From Betaproteobacteria bacterium UBA5216 (GTDB taxonomy: Bacteria > Pseudomonadota > Gammaproteobacteria > Burkholderiales > SG8-41): a stretch of 64,000 nucleotides of DNA. The translations under genes were made by a program, and so were the position numbers. The stretch lies in contig DHVE01000104.1 in NCBI GenBank assembly GCA_002412495.1, positions 55,599-119,598 of the forward strand, in the 5' to 3' direction. The notes under the pieces were generated by a model. That model had not been told where the DNA came from and did no database searches. It saw only the letters and a program-made list of their open reading frames with translations. Positions 19,132 through 28,079 of the stretch are shown here, in pieces (within the stretch, counting starts at the first letter, position 1; each line of letters starts with the position of its first letter).

Positions 19132-19656
19132 ATGGCACGCGTTTCATTCATAGAAGAAAAAGATCACCCCGAACTGGGTGCGATGATTGCGCAGATACGC
19201 GGTGATCGCGGCGGCAGGCTGATCAACATATTTCAGGCCTTGCTGCACAGTCCGGCGCTTGCGATGGCGTGGCTGGAGCAGGTCTCTGCCGTGCGCTGGA
19301 AAACGGCGCTGGACGGCCAGATTCGCGAGATCGTGATTATCCGCGTCGGCATCGTCAACCGCGTGGATTACGTGTTCAAGGCCCACGTGCCCGCGTATAC
19401 CGCCAAGGAGGGGCTTACGCGCGAGCAATGCGAGGCGCTGTACGACTGGCAAAACAGCCCTTTGCTGGATGCGCGTCAGCGCGCGGCGCTGGCCTATACC
19501 GACGCGATGACCCGCGATATTCGCGTGCCCGATGCGGTATTCGCCCAGTTGAAGCCGCATTTCAGCGAGCGGCAGATTGTTGAACTCACCGTGCTGATCG
19601 GCACCTACAACATGCACACGCGCGTGCTGGAGGCGCTGCAGATTGATCCGACGTAA
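19132..19656 (+). CDS. Carboxymuconolactone decarboxylase/AhpD-fold protein without CxxC
   Basis: 174 residues from ATG 19132 with AGGAAA six to ten bases upstream; the frame extends to 19063 without support. All-helical CMD fold recognisable from EIVIIRVGIVNRVDY and KAHVPAYTAKEGLTREQC. The AhpD redox CxxC position is VDYVFK, so peroxidase-type chemistry is not expected, while a His (H in KAHV) is kept. A similar protein is encoded at 35350-35880. It is divergent from the flavoprotein gene and convergent with a Bug gene, fitting a small-molecule catabolic set; the reaction is unknown. Confidence 0.82.
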   Translation: MARVSFIEEKDHPELGAMIAQIRGDRGGRLINIFQALLHSPALAMAWLEQVSAVRWKTALDGQIREIVIIRVGIVNRVDYVFKAHVPAYTAKEGLTREQCEALYDWQNSPLLDARQRAALAYTDAMTRDIRVPDAVFAQLKPHFSERQIVELTVLIGTYNMHTRVLEALQIDPT

Positions 19657-19700
19657 ATCTCAAGCGACAGAGGCTAATCCAGCCCATCCAGCCCATCCAG

Positions 19701-20705
19701 CTAATCCACTTTCGCGCCGGACTCTTTAACGACCTTGGCCCAGCGCACCAGTTCCTTGCGGATGACCGCCGCAAATTCCTCCGGCGTGTTGCCCACGGGT
19801 TCGAAATCAATCGCCGCGAGGCGCTCTTTGACATCGGCGAGTTGCAGTATGCGTGTCAGCTCGCGGTGCAGTTTGTCCGTGATGGGCTTCGGTGTGCCCG
19901 CGGGTGTGAGTACGCCTGCCCACGAGCCGGTTTCAAAGCCCGGCACGCCGGCTTCAACCGCCGTGGGTAAATCCGGCAGCGACGGCGAACGCTTGGCGCC
20001 CGTGGTTGCCAGCGCGCGAAGTCGTCCCGCTTTGACATGCGGCAAGGTCGCGGACACCGAATAAAAGCCCATGCCCGCCTCGCCGGCGAGAAAACCGACC
20101 AGCGCGGGCCCCGTGCCCTTGTAAGGCAGGTGAACCAGTTTGACGCCGGTCAGGCTTTTGAACAATTCGGCGTTCAGGTGCGCGGTGGAACCGTTGCCGC
20201 TCGAAACATAATTGATCTGACCGGGCTTTGCCTTTGCCAGCGCGACCAGTTCTTTTAGCGATGTCGCGGGCACGGTGGGATGCACCAGCAGCAGAAACGG
20301 AAACGTGACCAGCAGACTGGTGGGCGAAAAGTCCTTGACGATATCGTAGGGCAGCTTGCGGTGCATGCTGGGCAGCACGGTATGGCTGATCGAAGCCATC
20401 ATCAGCGTATAGCCGTCCGGTGCGGACTTTGCGGCGACGTCCGCACCGATGATGCCGCCCGCGCCGGGACGGTTGTCGATGACGATCTGCTGGCCAAATG
20501 ATTCCGCGAGTTTTTGTCCGAACAGCCGTGACGCAATATCCAGCGCGCCGCCCACCGCCAGCGGCACGACAAAACGTATCGGGCGGGCGGGGTAGGGCTG
20601 CGCGGTTTGCGCGGCGGCGGTGGTGACGCAAAGCGCCATGGCCGCACTGGCCCAACCAGGCCAGCGCCCGTGTGAAGCGTTGCTGCGTAGTAAGGTTATC
20701 GACAT
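19701..20705 (-). CDS. Bug/TctC-family solute receptor
   Basis: 334 residues with a Sec signal ending at AAA|QTA. The first substrate loop reads VPLAVGGALDIASR, unlike the usual P-x-x-P-G-G-x-x-D, so ligand selectivity may differ. DNRPGAGG and SAPDGYTLM are standard. C-terminal WAKVVKESGAKVD is typical. No recognisable Shine-Dalgarno before ATG 20705. The 90-bp gap to the divergent Bug gene at 20795 probably holds both promoters. Stop region overlaps a short CAGCCCATC tandem run at about 19678-19700. Confidence 0.93.
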   Translation of the reverse strand: MSITLLRSNASHGRWPGWASAAMALCVTTAAAQTAQPYPARPIRFVVPLAVGGALDIASRLFGQKLAESFGQQIVIDNRPGAGGIIGADVAAKSAPDGYTLMMASISHTVLPSMHRKLPYDIVKDFSPTSLLVTFPFLLLVHPTVPATSLKELVALAKAKPGQINYVSSGNGSTAHLNAELFKSLTGVKLVHLPYKGTGPALVGFLAGEAGMGFYSVSATLPHVKAGRLRALATTGAKRSPSLPDLPTAVEAGVPGFETGSWAGVLTPAGTPKPITDKLHRELTRILQLADVKERLAAIDFEPVGNTPEEFAAVIRKELVRWAKVVKESGAKVD

Positions 20706-20794
20706 TTTTTGAATAGTGAATAATTTCCCGTGACCGTGCAGGCGCCGGGTTATGTACTAAAATGCAACCTGCGACACGTTAAGGATAACCGAAG

Positions 20795-21790
20795 ATGATT
20801 CGCACGAATATTTCCGCGCGACCGCGGCATGGATTGACAACGCTCCTGCTGTTGCTGCCTTGCGCGATTGGGTTGTCGCATGCGGCGGATATCGCCTATC
20901 CGCAACGGCCGATACGCGTGGTGGTTGCGTCGGCGCCCGGTGGCGGGCTTGATATCTCGACTCGCATTCTCGCGCCGAAACTGACCGAAAGCATGGGTCA
21001 GACCTGGGTGGTGGACAACCGTTCCGGCGCGGGCGGCAACGTGGGGGCGGAGATTGTGGTTCGCGCGAGCCCCGACGGCTACACCGTGCTGACCTCCACC
21101 AGCACGCTGCTGACGGTGAACCCGAGTCTGTATCGCATGCCGTTTAATGTGGAAAAAGATTTGCAGCCGGTCACCGTGCTGTCGGGCGGCGAGCAGGTGG
21201 TGGTGGTGCATCCCACCGTACCCGCCAAAAGTTTGCAGGAACTCATCGCGCTCGCCAAACAAAAACCGGGGTCGCTCAATTATTCGTCGGCGGGGCAGGG
21301 CACTGCGTTGCATCTCGGCGCGGAGTTGCTGAAATTGCGTGCGGGAATCGACATGACACAAGTTGCATACAAGGGCGGCGGCCCCGCGGCGGCAGCCGTG
21401 CTGGCGGGTGAGGTGCAGGTGCTGGTAGGTACGATTGCATCGACCATCACGTTTATCAACGCCGGGCGGCTGCGCGCGCTGGCGACCACCGGGCCGAAGC
21501 GTTCGCGCCTGTTGCCGGATCAACCCACCGTGGCGGAATCAGGCTACCCCGGCTTTGATGCCGGCGTGTGGTTTGGCATGACCGTGCCGGCGGCCACGTC
21601 AAAGAGCGTTATCGACCGGTTGAACCGCGAAACGGTCAAAGCGTTGCAATACGCCGATGTGCAGGCTGCGATGGCGCGGCAGGGCCTGGATGCCGCGCCC
21701 GGTACGCCCGCCGAATTGGCAGAGCGCATCAAGCGCGAAACAGCAACCTGGGCTGCCGTGATCAAGAAGACCGGGATACGCGCGGAGTAG
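20795..21790 (+). CDS. Bug/TctC-family solute receptor
   Basis: 331 residues. AAGGA at 20781-20785 lies 9 bases before ATG 20795. Signal peptide of about 29 residues ending at SHA|ADI. Ligand-loop motif SAPGGGLDISTR, then DNRSGAGGN and SPDGYTVL. The protein ends TWAAVIKKTGIRAE. Its gene is divergent from the Bug gene at 19701-20705 and convergent with that at 21798-22772 (7-base gap), so three receptors are packed in 3 kb with no membrane subunit. Ligand unknown; small carboxylate likely for the family. Confidence 0.94.
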   Translation: MIRTNISARPRHGLTTLLLLLPCAIGLSHAADIAYPQRPIRVVVASAPGGGLDISTRILAPKLTESMGQTWVVDNRSGAGGNVGAEIVVRASPDGYTVLTSTSTLLTVNPSLYRMPFNVEKDLQPVTVLSGGEQVVVVHPTVPAKSLQELIALAKQKPGSLNYSSAGQGTALHLGAELLKLRAGIDMTQVAYKGGGPAAAAVLAGEVQVLVGTIASTITFINAGRLRALATTGPKRSRLLPDQPTVAESGYPGFDAGVWFGMTVPAATSKSVIDRLNRETVKALQYADVQAAMARQGLDAAPGTPAELAERIKRETATWAAVIKKTGIRAE

Positions 21791-21797
21791 GGTGCCG

Positions 21798-22772
21798 TTA
21801 CTGCGGCTTAACCCCCGCCTCTTTCACCACTTTTGCCCAGCGCGGCACTTCGATCTTCAACAACGCCGCCAGGTCCTCCGGTGAATTGGCAACCACGTAC
21901 ATGCCCTGTGCCGCGAGTTTTTCTTTGGCATCGGGATTATTCAGCGCGCTGGCGGCGTCGGCGTTGAGCTTGGTGATCACCGCGCGTGGCGTTGCCGCCG
22001 GTGCGAACAGACCAAACCATGTATTGACCACGTAGTCCGGCAAACCCGTTTCGGCCACGGTGGGAATTTCCGGCGCGCTGGCAACGCGCTTGGCGCTGGT
22101 GACCGCGAGCGGACGCAGCCGGCCGCTTTGCGCCATGGGCAACACCGTCGCCAGATTTGAAAACACCATCGAAATCTGGCCGCCCATGGCGTCCGTGATC
22201 GCGGGGCCTTCGCCTTTGTACGGCACAAACAACATGTCTATTTTTGCCATCAAATTAAACAACACACCCGACAAATGCGGCGTGCCGCCCGACGCGCCGC
22301 CATAAGAAAGCTGGCCGGGGCGCACCTTGGCGAGCGCGATCAGATCCTTGATCGTTTTTACCGGCAGCGACGGATGAATCGCAATCAGCGTGGGCGTATC
22401 GATGATGTGTATCACCGGCGCGAAATCGCGCACCGTGTCGTAGTTGAGCTTGCCATACATCGCGGGCACGACCGCCATTACCGTTTGCGAACCCACCAAC
22501 AGCGTGTAGCCGTCCGGCGCCGATTTCGCCACCAGCTCCGTGCCGATAATGCCGCTGGCGCCGGGCCGGTTATCGACCAGAAACGTCTGGCTCGTGCGCT
22601 CGGTCAATTTTTGCGCCAGCACCCGCGCGGCAATATCGGTGCCGCCGCCGGCCGTGAACGGCACCACGATGCGCACCTGTTTGGCGGGAAAGGTTTGCGC
22701 GGCGGCGGCGCCGGCGAACAACGCCAGCGTCAACGCGAGCCATCGGGAAGGGGAGTGGGTGGTGGTCGGCAT
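21798..22772 (-). CDS. Bug/TctC-family solute receptor
   Basis: 324 residues from ATG 22772, preceded by GGAG at suitable distance; the frame goes on to 22814 without support. Signal peptide ends at AAA|QTF. Motifs PFTAGGGTDIAAR, DNRPGASGI and SAPDGYTLL. Ends RWAKVVKEAGVKPQ. Upstream there is no gene for about 650 bp, only a dispersed repeat and a hipA remnant, so its promoter should lie in 22773-22900. Confidence 0.94.
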   Translation of the reverse strand: MPTTTHSPSRWLALTLALFAGAAAAQTFPAKQVRIVVPFTAGGGTDIAARVLAQKLTERTSQTFLVDNRPGASGIIGTELVAKSAPDGYTLLVGSQTVMAVVPAMYGKLNYDTVRDFAPVIHIIDTPTLIAIHPSLPVKTIKDLIALAKVRPGQLSYGGASGGTPHLSGVLFNLMAKIDMLFVPYKGEGPAITDAMGGQISMVFSNLATVLPMAQSGRLRPLAVTSAKRVASAPEIPTVAETGLPDYVVNTWFGLFAPAATPRAVITKLNADAASALNNPDAKEKLAAQGMYVVANSPEDLAALLKIEVPRWAKVVKEAGVKPQ

Positions 22773-22909
22773 CAGGTGCTCCGTGCGGCAGGGTTGAACC
22801 GAATGAAGTTTCACGTTATTTCAGATCGGGGTTGAAGTCAACGACAGGTGGCGAGACGGGCGGCGCGAGCTCTGAAACTTTGCGTGCGAACGTCGCTACT
22901 CCCCTCTCC

Positions 22910-22967
22910 GTCGTTCCCGCGCAGAGCCTGTCCTCGAATGTCTTAATCGGGGACGGGAACCCATAAC
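22910..22967. repeat. Dispersed palindromic repeat element
   Basis: GTCGTTCCCGCGCAG (22910-22924) and GGGAACCCATAA (22955-22966) are shared with the element at 31766-31792, here separated by about 30 bases of unrelated sequence. It is one of the small non-coding palindromic repeats that occur in intergenic DNA of proteobacteria. Confidence 0.7.
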
Positions 22968-23035
22968 GCACTTGCCCGAAGCAGCTGCAGATGGCGCACC
23001 ATCCAACACATCGACGCAGCCGCTTCGCAACGCAC

Positions 23036-23320
23036 CTACCGCGCAGCAAAAACCAACCGATGCGCATTGCCGATAACCCCTCGCCATTCATCCGCAACAC
23101 CAGCCGCCGCCGCAAACGCAGGCCATTCGCGCACCGCAGTACACACCTCATCAAGAATGGTCTTGGCCCGCCCGCGCTTCATCAGCGCCGCCTTTGCGCA
23201 TATAATCCGCCAGCGTAAAACCATCGCGCTTGCCGTTCATCGTCATTTGATGCGTGGCCGTCCAGGTGCCCGAATGGTTGAAACTGTAGGTCACATCAAA
23301 CGCGGGCGCCAGCGACCACG
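23036..23320 (-). pseudogene. C-terminal remnant of a HipA-family kinase
   Basis: Read on the minus strand, 23320 down to about 23185 encodes WSLAPAFDVTYSFNHSG and NGKRDGFTLADY, the C-terminal region of HipA-type Ser/Thr kinases (toxins of type II hipBA modules). From about 23185 the homology continues in a different frame as RGRAKTILDEV and ADEWRGVIGNAHR, the family tail, ending at 23036. So only the last ~95 residues survive, with one frameshift, and no upstream catalytic domain or hipB is present. Non-functional relic in the 659-bp gap 22773-23431, which otherwise holds only the repeat at 22910. Confidence 0.75.
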
Positions 23321-23431
23321 TGTCTTGTAAGGTAGGCTGGAAATAATGGAGCCTGACGGATAGTGTAACTTTACGATGTGGAAGCGCACGTTCCCGAGTT
23401 TGAGACACTGGGCTTAAGCTGAGTCGTCACA

Positions 23432-24253
23432 TTACGCTTTCGCGCTGGCCCTCGTGCTTTGAATGAATTTCAGCGTCTCCCGCGCACACCGCTCCGCATC
23501 ACTCGCCGCCACGTGATACGAATCTCCCGGCAGCACCAGCAGCCGGGAATTCGGAATCATCTGCTGCCACTTACGCATCACTTCCACGGAACCCAATCCG
23601 CTGCCCTCGGTGGTAATCACCAGCGTCGGGCATTTAATGCGCGGCAGGTCAGGCGTGATGTCTTCCTTGGGAATATTTCTTACAAAACAAAGCTGGCTGG
23701 AAACCGGCGTGCGTCCCATCATCTTGATCCACCATTCCGTGCCTTCGGGCGGAAAATCTTTTCCCAACCGGCCCGCCATGGTGCGGCGTGCCCACGGTTC
23801 GATACCGTTCTCGGAAATATCCTTGGTTAGTGATTCGACGCGCGCGGCGGTGTCGTAGATCGGTGGCGGCGTGCCGAGCAGGGTGAGGGTGAGCACACGA
23901 TCCGGAAAACGCGCGGCAAAGCGGCGCGCGATGAAGCCGCCGATCTTGGCGGCGATCAAGTGAAATTTCTGGATGCCGAGCTGATCCATTAGCTTGATGA
24001 AATCGTCAATGGGCAGATCAATCGTCCACGGATAGTCGGCAGGCACCGCGGGTTTGGATTGCCCATAGCCGCGCATGTCGGGCCGTATCACTTTGAAATG
24101 CCGCGCGAGCACCGGAACCCACGCGTACCAGGACGCGCTGCATTCCAGATTGCCGTGCATCATCAGCACGGCTTCGGGCTGGGTCCAGGGATCGGTGTAG
24201 TCGTTGATCTCGTAGTGAATTTCAACGCCGGGTTCGGTGCGGGCTATGGGCAT
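23432..24253 (-). CDS. Alpha/beta-hydrolase fold protein with Lys at the nucleophile site
   Basis: 273 residues. Oxyanion segment MMHGNLECSASWYAW, strand RPDMRGYGQS and a late H in YHVAASDAE match alpha/beta hydrolases. At the nucleophile elbow the sequence is LIAAKIGGFIARRF: where the family has G-x-S-x-G, K103 replaces the Ser and Ala replaces the first Gly. The DNA reads AAG clearly (23945-23947). Hydrolase activity by the usual triad is therefore not expected; a lyase, a dehalogenase-like or a non-enzymatic role is possible. Divergent from the SDR at 24336 with an 82-bp gap. Confidence 0.85.
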   Translation of the reverse strand: MPIARTEPGVEIHYEINDYTDPWTQPEAVLMMHGNLECSASWYAWVPVLARHFKVIRPDMRGYGQSKPAVPADYPWTIDLPIDDFIKLMDQLGIQKFHLIAAKIGGFIARRFAARFPDRVLTLTLLGTPPPIYDTAARVESLTKDISENGIEPWARRTMAGRLGKDFPPEGTEWWIKMMGRTPVSSQLCFVRNIPKEDITPDLPRIKCPTLVITTEGSGLGSVEVMRKWQQMIPNSRLLVLPGDSYHVAASDAERCARETLKFIQSTRASAKA

Positions 24254-24335
24254 GGTGCAATCCTGTGGTGCCGTGGTGGCAATTGCTTATGATATCCTCA
24301 ACTTTATCAATTGTAGGCCGAACACGGAGAATGCC

Positions 24336-25076
24336 ATGGACACGGGACTCAAGGGAAAAACGGTTTTGATCACCGGCGCCAGTCGTAACATCGGTGCGGT
24401 CGCCGTGCAGGCGTTTGCGCGCGAGGGGGCCAATCTGGCCATCTGCACCAGCTCGAAAATGGATCGGCTGAACGCGGTCGCAAAAGAAGCCCGCGCGCTC
24501 GGCGTCAAGGTGGTCGCGGAACAGTGCGACGTGGCGGATGGCGCTTCCGTGAACCGCTTTGTGGGTAAGGCCATGGCCGAGCTGGGCACGGTGCACGTGG
24601 CCATCAACAACGCCGTGGATCGCGGCGCGGAAGGTGGGTTTCTCGCGGTAACCGATGAGGTGTGGGAAAGCAGCTTTCGCGTGAATCTTGGCGGGCCGCG
24701 CAATGTGTGCCGGGCGGTGCTGCCCGCGATGATGAAGCAGAAGTGGGGGCGCATTATTAATATCTCGGGCGTCGATCCGTTTCTGGGCGGCAGCGTGACC
24801 AAGGGTATGGCGAAACTCGGCATCATCGGCTTTTCGCGCGGCATGGCGCGCGAATTCGCCGAGCATGAAATTACCGTCAATTGCATTGGTCCCGGCACCA
24901 TCGATGTCGAGCGCGATTCGTTTCAGAAACCCAAGGGCCTCAAGGATCAGCAACCGATCCGTCGCCTTGGCACGCCGGAAGAAGTGGCATCGTTGATGGT
25001 GTATCTGGCCAGTGACAATGCCGGGTATATCACGGGCCAAGCCTACCTGATGAACGGCGGTTTGTACTTCCACTAG
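24336..25076 (+). CDS. SDR-family protein lacking the catalytic Tyr
   Basis: 246 residues from ATG 24336, which has ACGGAGA at 24324-24330; the longer frame from 24237 is rejected. Nucleotide motif TGASRNIG, then INNAVDRGAEGG and ISGVDPFLGG. At the YxxxK position the sequence is KGMAKLGIIG: Lys is conserved but Tyr is replaced by Lys. C-terminal VYLASDNAGYITGQAYLMNGG is typical. It may be transcribed with the receptor and TcuA-like genes downstream, though an 86-bp gap separates them. Substrate unknown. Confidence 0.85.
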   Translation: MDTGLKGKTVLITGASRNIGAVAVQAFAREGANLAICTSSKMDRLNAVAKEARALGVKVVAEQCDVADGASVNRFVGKAMAELGTVHVAINNAVDRGAEGGFLAVTDEVWESSFRVNLGGPRNVCRAVLPAMMKQKWGRIINISGVDPFLGGSVTKGMAKLGIIGFSRGMAREFAEHEITVNCIGPGTIDVERDSFQKPKGLKDQQPIRRLGTPEEVASLMVYLASDNAGYITGQAYLMNGGLYFH

Positions 25077-25162
25077 GAAGGGCGCTCAGGGGCATGGCAC
25101 GCGCCCTGGCATAGGTCAGGATGGCGGTGCTTGCGGGATAATTTTTTCGTGTTGATTATGCG

Positions 25163-26167
25163 ATGATGATTCCAGGGCGGGTGTATGCCAGTGCTTATTG
25201 GCGCTGCATTTTAGGTGTCGCGTTAACGGCGGCTGTGTCGCCATTCGCGACAGCGCAATCGTGGCAACCGGAAAAGGCGGTGGAAATTCCGGTGGGCACG
25301 GGACCGGGCGGCCCGCAAGATCGCATGGGACGCCTCATGCAGAAGGTGTTGCAGGAGAACCGGCTGGTGAACGTGCCGGTTAACGTGGTGAACAAGCCCG
25401 GCGGCGGGGGTGTGGTGGTGTATGACTACGTGCGCCAGCGTGCCAATGATCCGCACGTTCTCATGCTGCATGCGATCGCGTTGTTCACCAACCACATCAT
25501 GGGAAAAAGCACGATCAGCCACGCGGATTTCACGCCGATCGCGATCATGGGCAGCGAGTATATAGCCGTGACGGTGCGCGCGGATTCGCCCATCCGTAAC
25601 GGCAACGATCTGGTCGAGCGGCTTAAAAAAGACCCGGCTGCGCTGAGCGTGGTTATCGGCACCGGCGCGGGCAACGCCACGCATATTTCGTTTGCACATG
25701 CCATGAAGGCGGGCGGCGTGGATATTCGCAAATTGAAGACCGTGGTTTTCAACTCGCCGAGCGAGGGTGTGGCCGCGCTGCTCGGCGGCCATGTGGATGT
25801 CACGGCCGGCGGTCTTTCAAATGTTTTGCAGCATGCGCAAGCGGGCAAGGTGCGCATTATTGCCCTGGGCGCGCCGCAGCGGCTGACCGGCAAACTGGCC
25901 ACGGTGCCCACATGGAAGGAACTGGGTATCAACAGCGCGTTTGAGTTGTGGCGGGGAGTTGCCGCGCCCAAAGGCCTCAGCCGCGCGCAAATCCACTATT
26001 GGGATGATGTGCTGGCAAAAATTACCAAGACCGATCTCTGGCGTGCCGATCTTGAGAATAATCATATCGAGAACGTTTACAAAGACAGCGCGGAAACCGC
26101 GCGCTACTGGACGACCGAATACGAGAGTGCGCGAGCCGTGCTGACGGAGCTGGGCATGGCCAAATAG
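25163..26167 (+). CDS. Divergent TctC-type solute receptor
   Basis: 334 residues with a Sec signal ending at ATA|QSW. It differs from the other receptors in the window: the first loop is GTGPGGPQDRMGR, the second is NKPGGGGVVVYDYV, and the usual PDGYTL is ANDPHVLML. It resembles the receptor subclass found with tricarballylate or citrate systems more than classic Bug. The TcuA-like flavoprotein gene starts 47 bases later, supporting a matched uptake-oxidation pair for a tricarboxylate-like acid (inference). ATG 25163 and ATG 25166 are both possible and neither has a clear Shine-Dalgarno. Confidence 0.9.
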   Translation: MMIPGRVYASAYWRCILGVALTAAVSPFATAQSWQPEKAVEIPVGTGPGGPQDRMGRLMQKVLQENRLVNVPVNVVNKPGGGGVVVYDYVRQRANDPHVLMLHAIALFTNHIMGKSTISHADFTPIAIMGSEYIAVTVRADSPIRNGNDLVERLKKDPAALSVVIGTGAGNATHISFAHAMKAGGVDIRKLKTVVFNSPSEGVAALLGGHVDVTAGGLSNVLQHAQAGKVRIIALGAPQRLTGKLATVPTWKELGINSAFELWRGVAAPKGLSRAQIHYWDDVLAKITKTDLWRADLENNHIENVYKDSAETARYWTTEYESARAVLTELGMAK

Positions 26168-26214
26168 CCGCCGGCTGCAGGCGGGTGATCGACACGGGAA
26201 ATGGCGGGACTGAC

Positions 26215-27699
26215 ATGGCAAACACGGAACATCAGGATTTTGACGTAGTGGTTGTGGGCTGCGGTGTCGCGGGCCTCAGCGCGGCCGTGGCCGCGGCGGA
26301 TGCGGGCGCACGTGTGGCGGTGGTGGAACGCTCGACTTACGAGGAGCGCGGCGGCAACACGCGCTATACGGCGGCGTCGATGCGCATGAAAAGCGAAAAC
26401 GAAGTCTCTGACGATTTCGAGTCGTTTCTGGTTCGTTACAGCGGATATCACATCCAGCCCGATTTCGTGGCGGCCACCGCGCTGGATTACGAAAACTGGC
26501 CCTCGAATGTGCGCACACTGCCGTTTACCGATCCGGAACTGATTTCATTTTTTGTGGATTCCGTACCGCCTGCGGTTGCGTGGCTCAAGCAGCACGGGGT
26601 CAAGTTTGGCGGCATCGGTTTTTACGGACTGACGCCGCGGCCCACCCCACGCATTGCGGTCAGTGGCGGCGGCCTGCAAATCATCGAGGCAATGACCGCC
26701 TATGCCGAACAAAAAGGTGTGCGATTTTTTTATGAGCTGACGGCACAGGATTTGTTGTTGTCCGAGGATGGTTCCGTGGCCGGACTCAAGGCAACGCAAA
26801 AAAACAGCCAGCCGCTCATGCTTCATGGTGGCGCGGTGGTGCTGGCGTGCGGCGGCTTCGAGGGCAACACCGAAATGGTGATCCGCTATCTCGGCAGCAA
26901 GGGCCGCTATTTGCGTCCGGTGGCGCGCGGCGGGTATTACAACAAAGGCGAAGGCATCGCGATGGCGTTGCGCGCGGGCGCCGCCCCCGCGGGGGACTAC
27001 GCCGGCTATCACGCACAGCCAATTGACCCGCGTTCCAGCGCCACCGAGGCCATCGTGATGGCCTTTCCGTATGGCGTGCTGGTGAACCGAGACGGCCAGC
27101 GTTTCGTGGACGAAGCGCCGGGCAGTATTGACGCGCATTACGAAGAAACAACGCTGACGATTGCCGAGCAGAAGCAGGGCATCGCCTTCTGCATACTGGA
27201 TGACAAGATCAACCGCATTGAAAACTGGAAACGCTGCGTGCGTTCGGATCGGCCGCCCGAGACGGCACCCGACGTGGTGACCCTGGGTAAAAAGCTCGGG
27301 TTTGATGGCGCGGCGGCGTCGCGCACGATTGCGGCGTTTAATCAGGCGTGCCGTCCCGGCAATTTCGATCCGAAAATTCTGGACGGGCTGGCCACCGAGA
27401 ATCTGACGCCACGCAAATCCAATTATGCGGTGCCGCTGGATACGCCACCGTTTCACGCCTATCCGATGATTTCTTCTAACACGTTTACCTTCGGCGGTCT
27501 GAAGGTCAACACCAATGCACAGGTGGTGTCGCAGAGCGGCGACGCAATGCCGGGGCTGTATGCGGCGGGCGAGACGGTGGGAATTTATTACGGACGTTAT
27601 CCGGGTGCGACGTCGGTCCTGCGCGGTGCAGTGTTCGGCCGGCGCGCGGGGGAACATGCGGCGCAACGGTGCGCGTCCGCGAGGGCGCGGGCTGGTTGA
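26215..27699 (+). CDS. tcuA: FAD-dependent tricarballylate dehydrogenase-like flavoprotein
   Basis: 494 residues from ATG 26215 (frame extends to 26185). N-terminal FAD motif VVVGCGVAGLSAAVAAADAG and the family hallmark YEERGGNTRYTAASMRM; C-terminal NTFTFGGLKVNTNAQV and AGETVGIYYGRYPGATS close the FAD site. It belongs to the fumarate reductase/succinate dehydrogenase flavoprotein group, in which TcuA oxidises tricarballylate to cis-aconitate. The tcuB electron-acceptor gene is absent. A second TcuA-like protein is encoded at 55385. Symbol is by family; the true substrate is uncertain. Confidence 0.82.
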   Translation: MANTEHQDFDVVVVGCGVAGLSAAVAAADAGARVAVVERSTYEERGGNTRYTAASMRMKSENEVSDDFESFLVRYSGYHIQPDFVAATALDYENWPSNVRTLPFTDPELISFFVDSVPPAVAWLKQHGVKFGGIGFYGLTPRPTPRIAVSGGGLQIIEAMTAYAEQKGVRFFYELTAQDLLLSEDGSVAGLKATQKNSQPLMLHGGAVVLACGGFEGNTEMVIRYLGSKGRYLRPVARGGYYNKGEGIAMALRAGAAPAGDYAGYHAQPIDPRSSATEAIVMAFPYGVLVNRDGQRFVDEAPGSIDAHYEETTLTIAEQKQGIAFCILDDKINRIENWKRCVRSDRPPETAPDVVTLGKKLGFDGAAASRTIAAFNQACRPGNFDPKILDGLATENLTPRKSNYAVPLDTPPFHAYPMISSNTFTFGGLKVNTNAQVVSQSGDAMPGLYAAGETVGIYYGRYPGATSVLRGAVFGRRAGEHAAQRCASARARAG

Positions 27700-27759
27700 G
27701 GTGCTGCGGTACTGAGGTGTTAAGTCACTCCGTTGCTCTCGTGGATGGTCGCCGGAACC

Positions 27760-27975
27760 CTATCCCGCTTTCGTCTGCCGGCGCAGACGATACTCGCAAT
27801 CCGGCGCGTGATTTTCCAGCCGGCCATTGATGTCCGTGGTGATTATCTTGCAGAATTTGCAGCGGTATTTATACATTTCCCCCTCGAGGTTTTCCTGCGG
27901 ATACTCGATATCAAACGCATCCCGATAGGGCGAGCTGTTGTAATACGTTTCTGCGTTTTTCGTGGTTTTGGACAT
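27760..27975 (-). CDS. Small zinc-finger-like protein
   Basis: 71 residues from ATG 27975; GGAGA lies 9 bases upstream, whereas the ATG at 27984 directly abuts it. The core YRCKFCKIITTDING...ENHAPDC gives C-x2-C-x15-H-x4-C, a plausible single zinc-binding finger. Many Lys, Asn and Tyr residues set it apart from neighbours. It is transcribed opposite to the flanking genes. No function can be assigned; a nucleic-acid-binding or adaptor role would fit the finger. Confidence 0.6.
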   Translation of the reverse strand: MSKTTKNAETYYNSSPYRDAFDIEYPQENLEGEMYKYRCKFCKIITTDINGRLENHAPDCEYRLRRQTKAG

Positions 27976-28079
27976 CCTTGGCATTCTCCGTCATCGAATC
28001 AGCGCGCATTATAGAAGATTGTGAATCACCGATGCTTCATCTGATAATCTACGGCATCGTCAATTGAACGGGATGTCGC

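Noticed and set aside
22816..23154. 112-codon minus-strand open frame in the gap
   Set aside because: It crosses the dispersed repeat, has no Shine-Dalgarno, and its sequence is unlike any protein; the real homology there is the hipA remnant in other frames.
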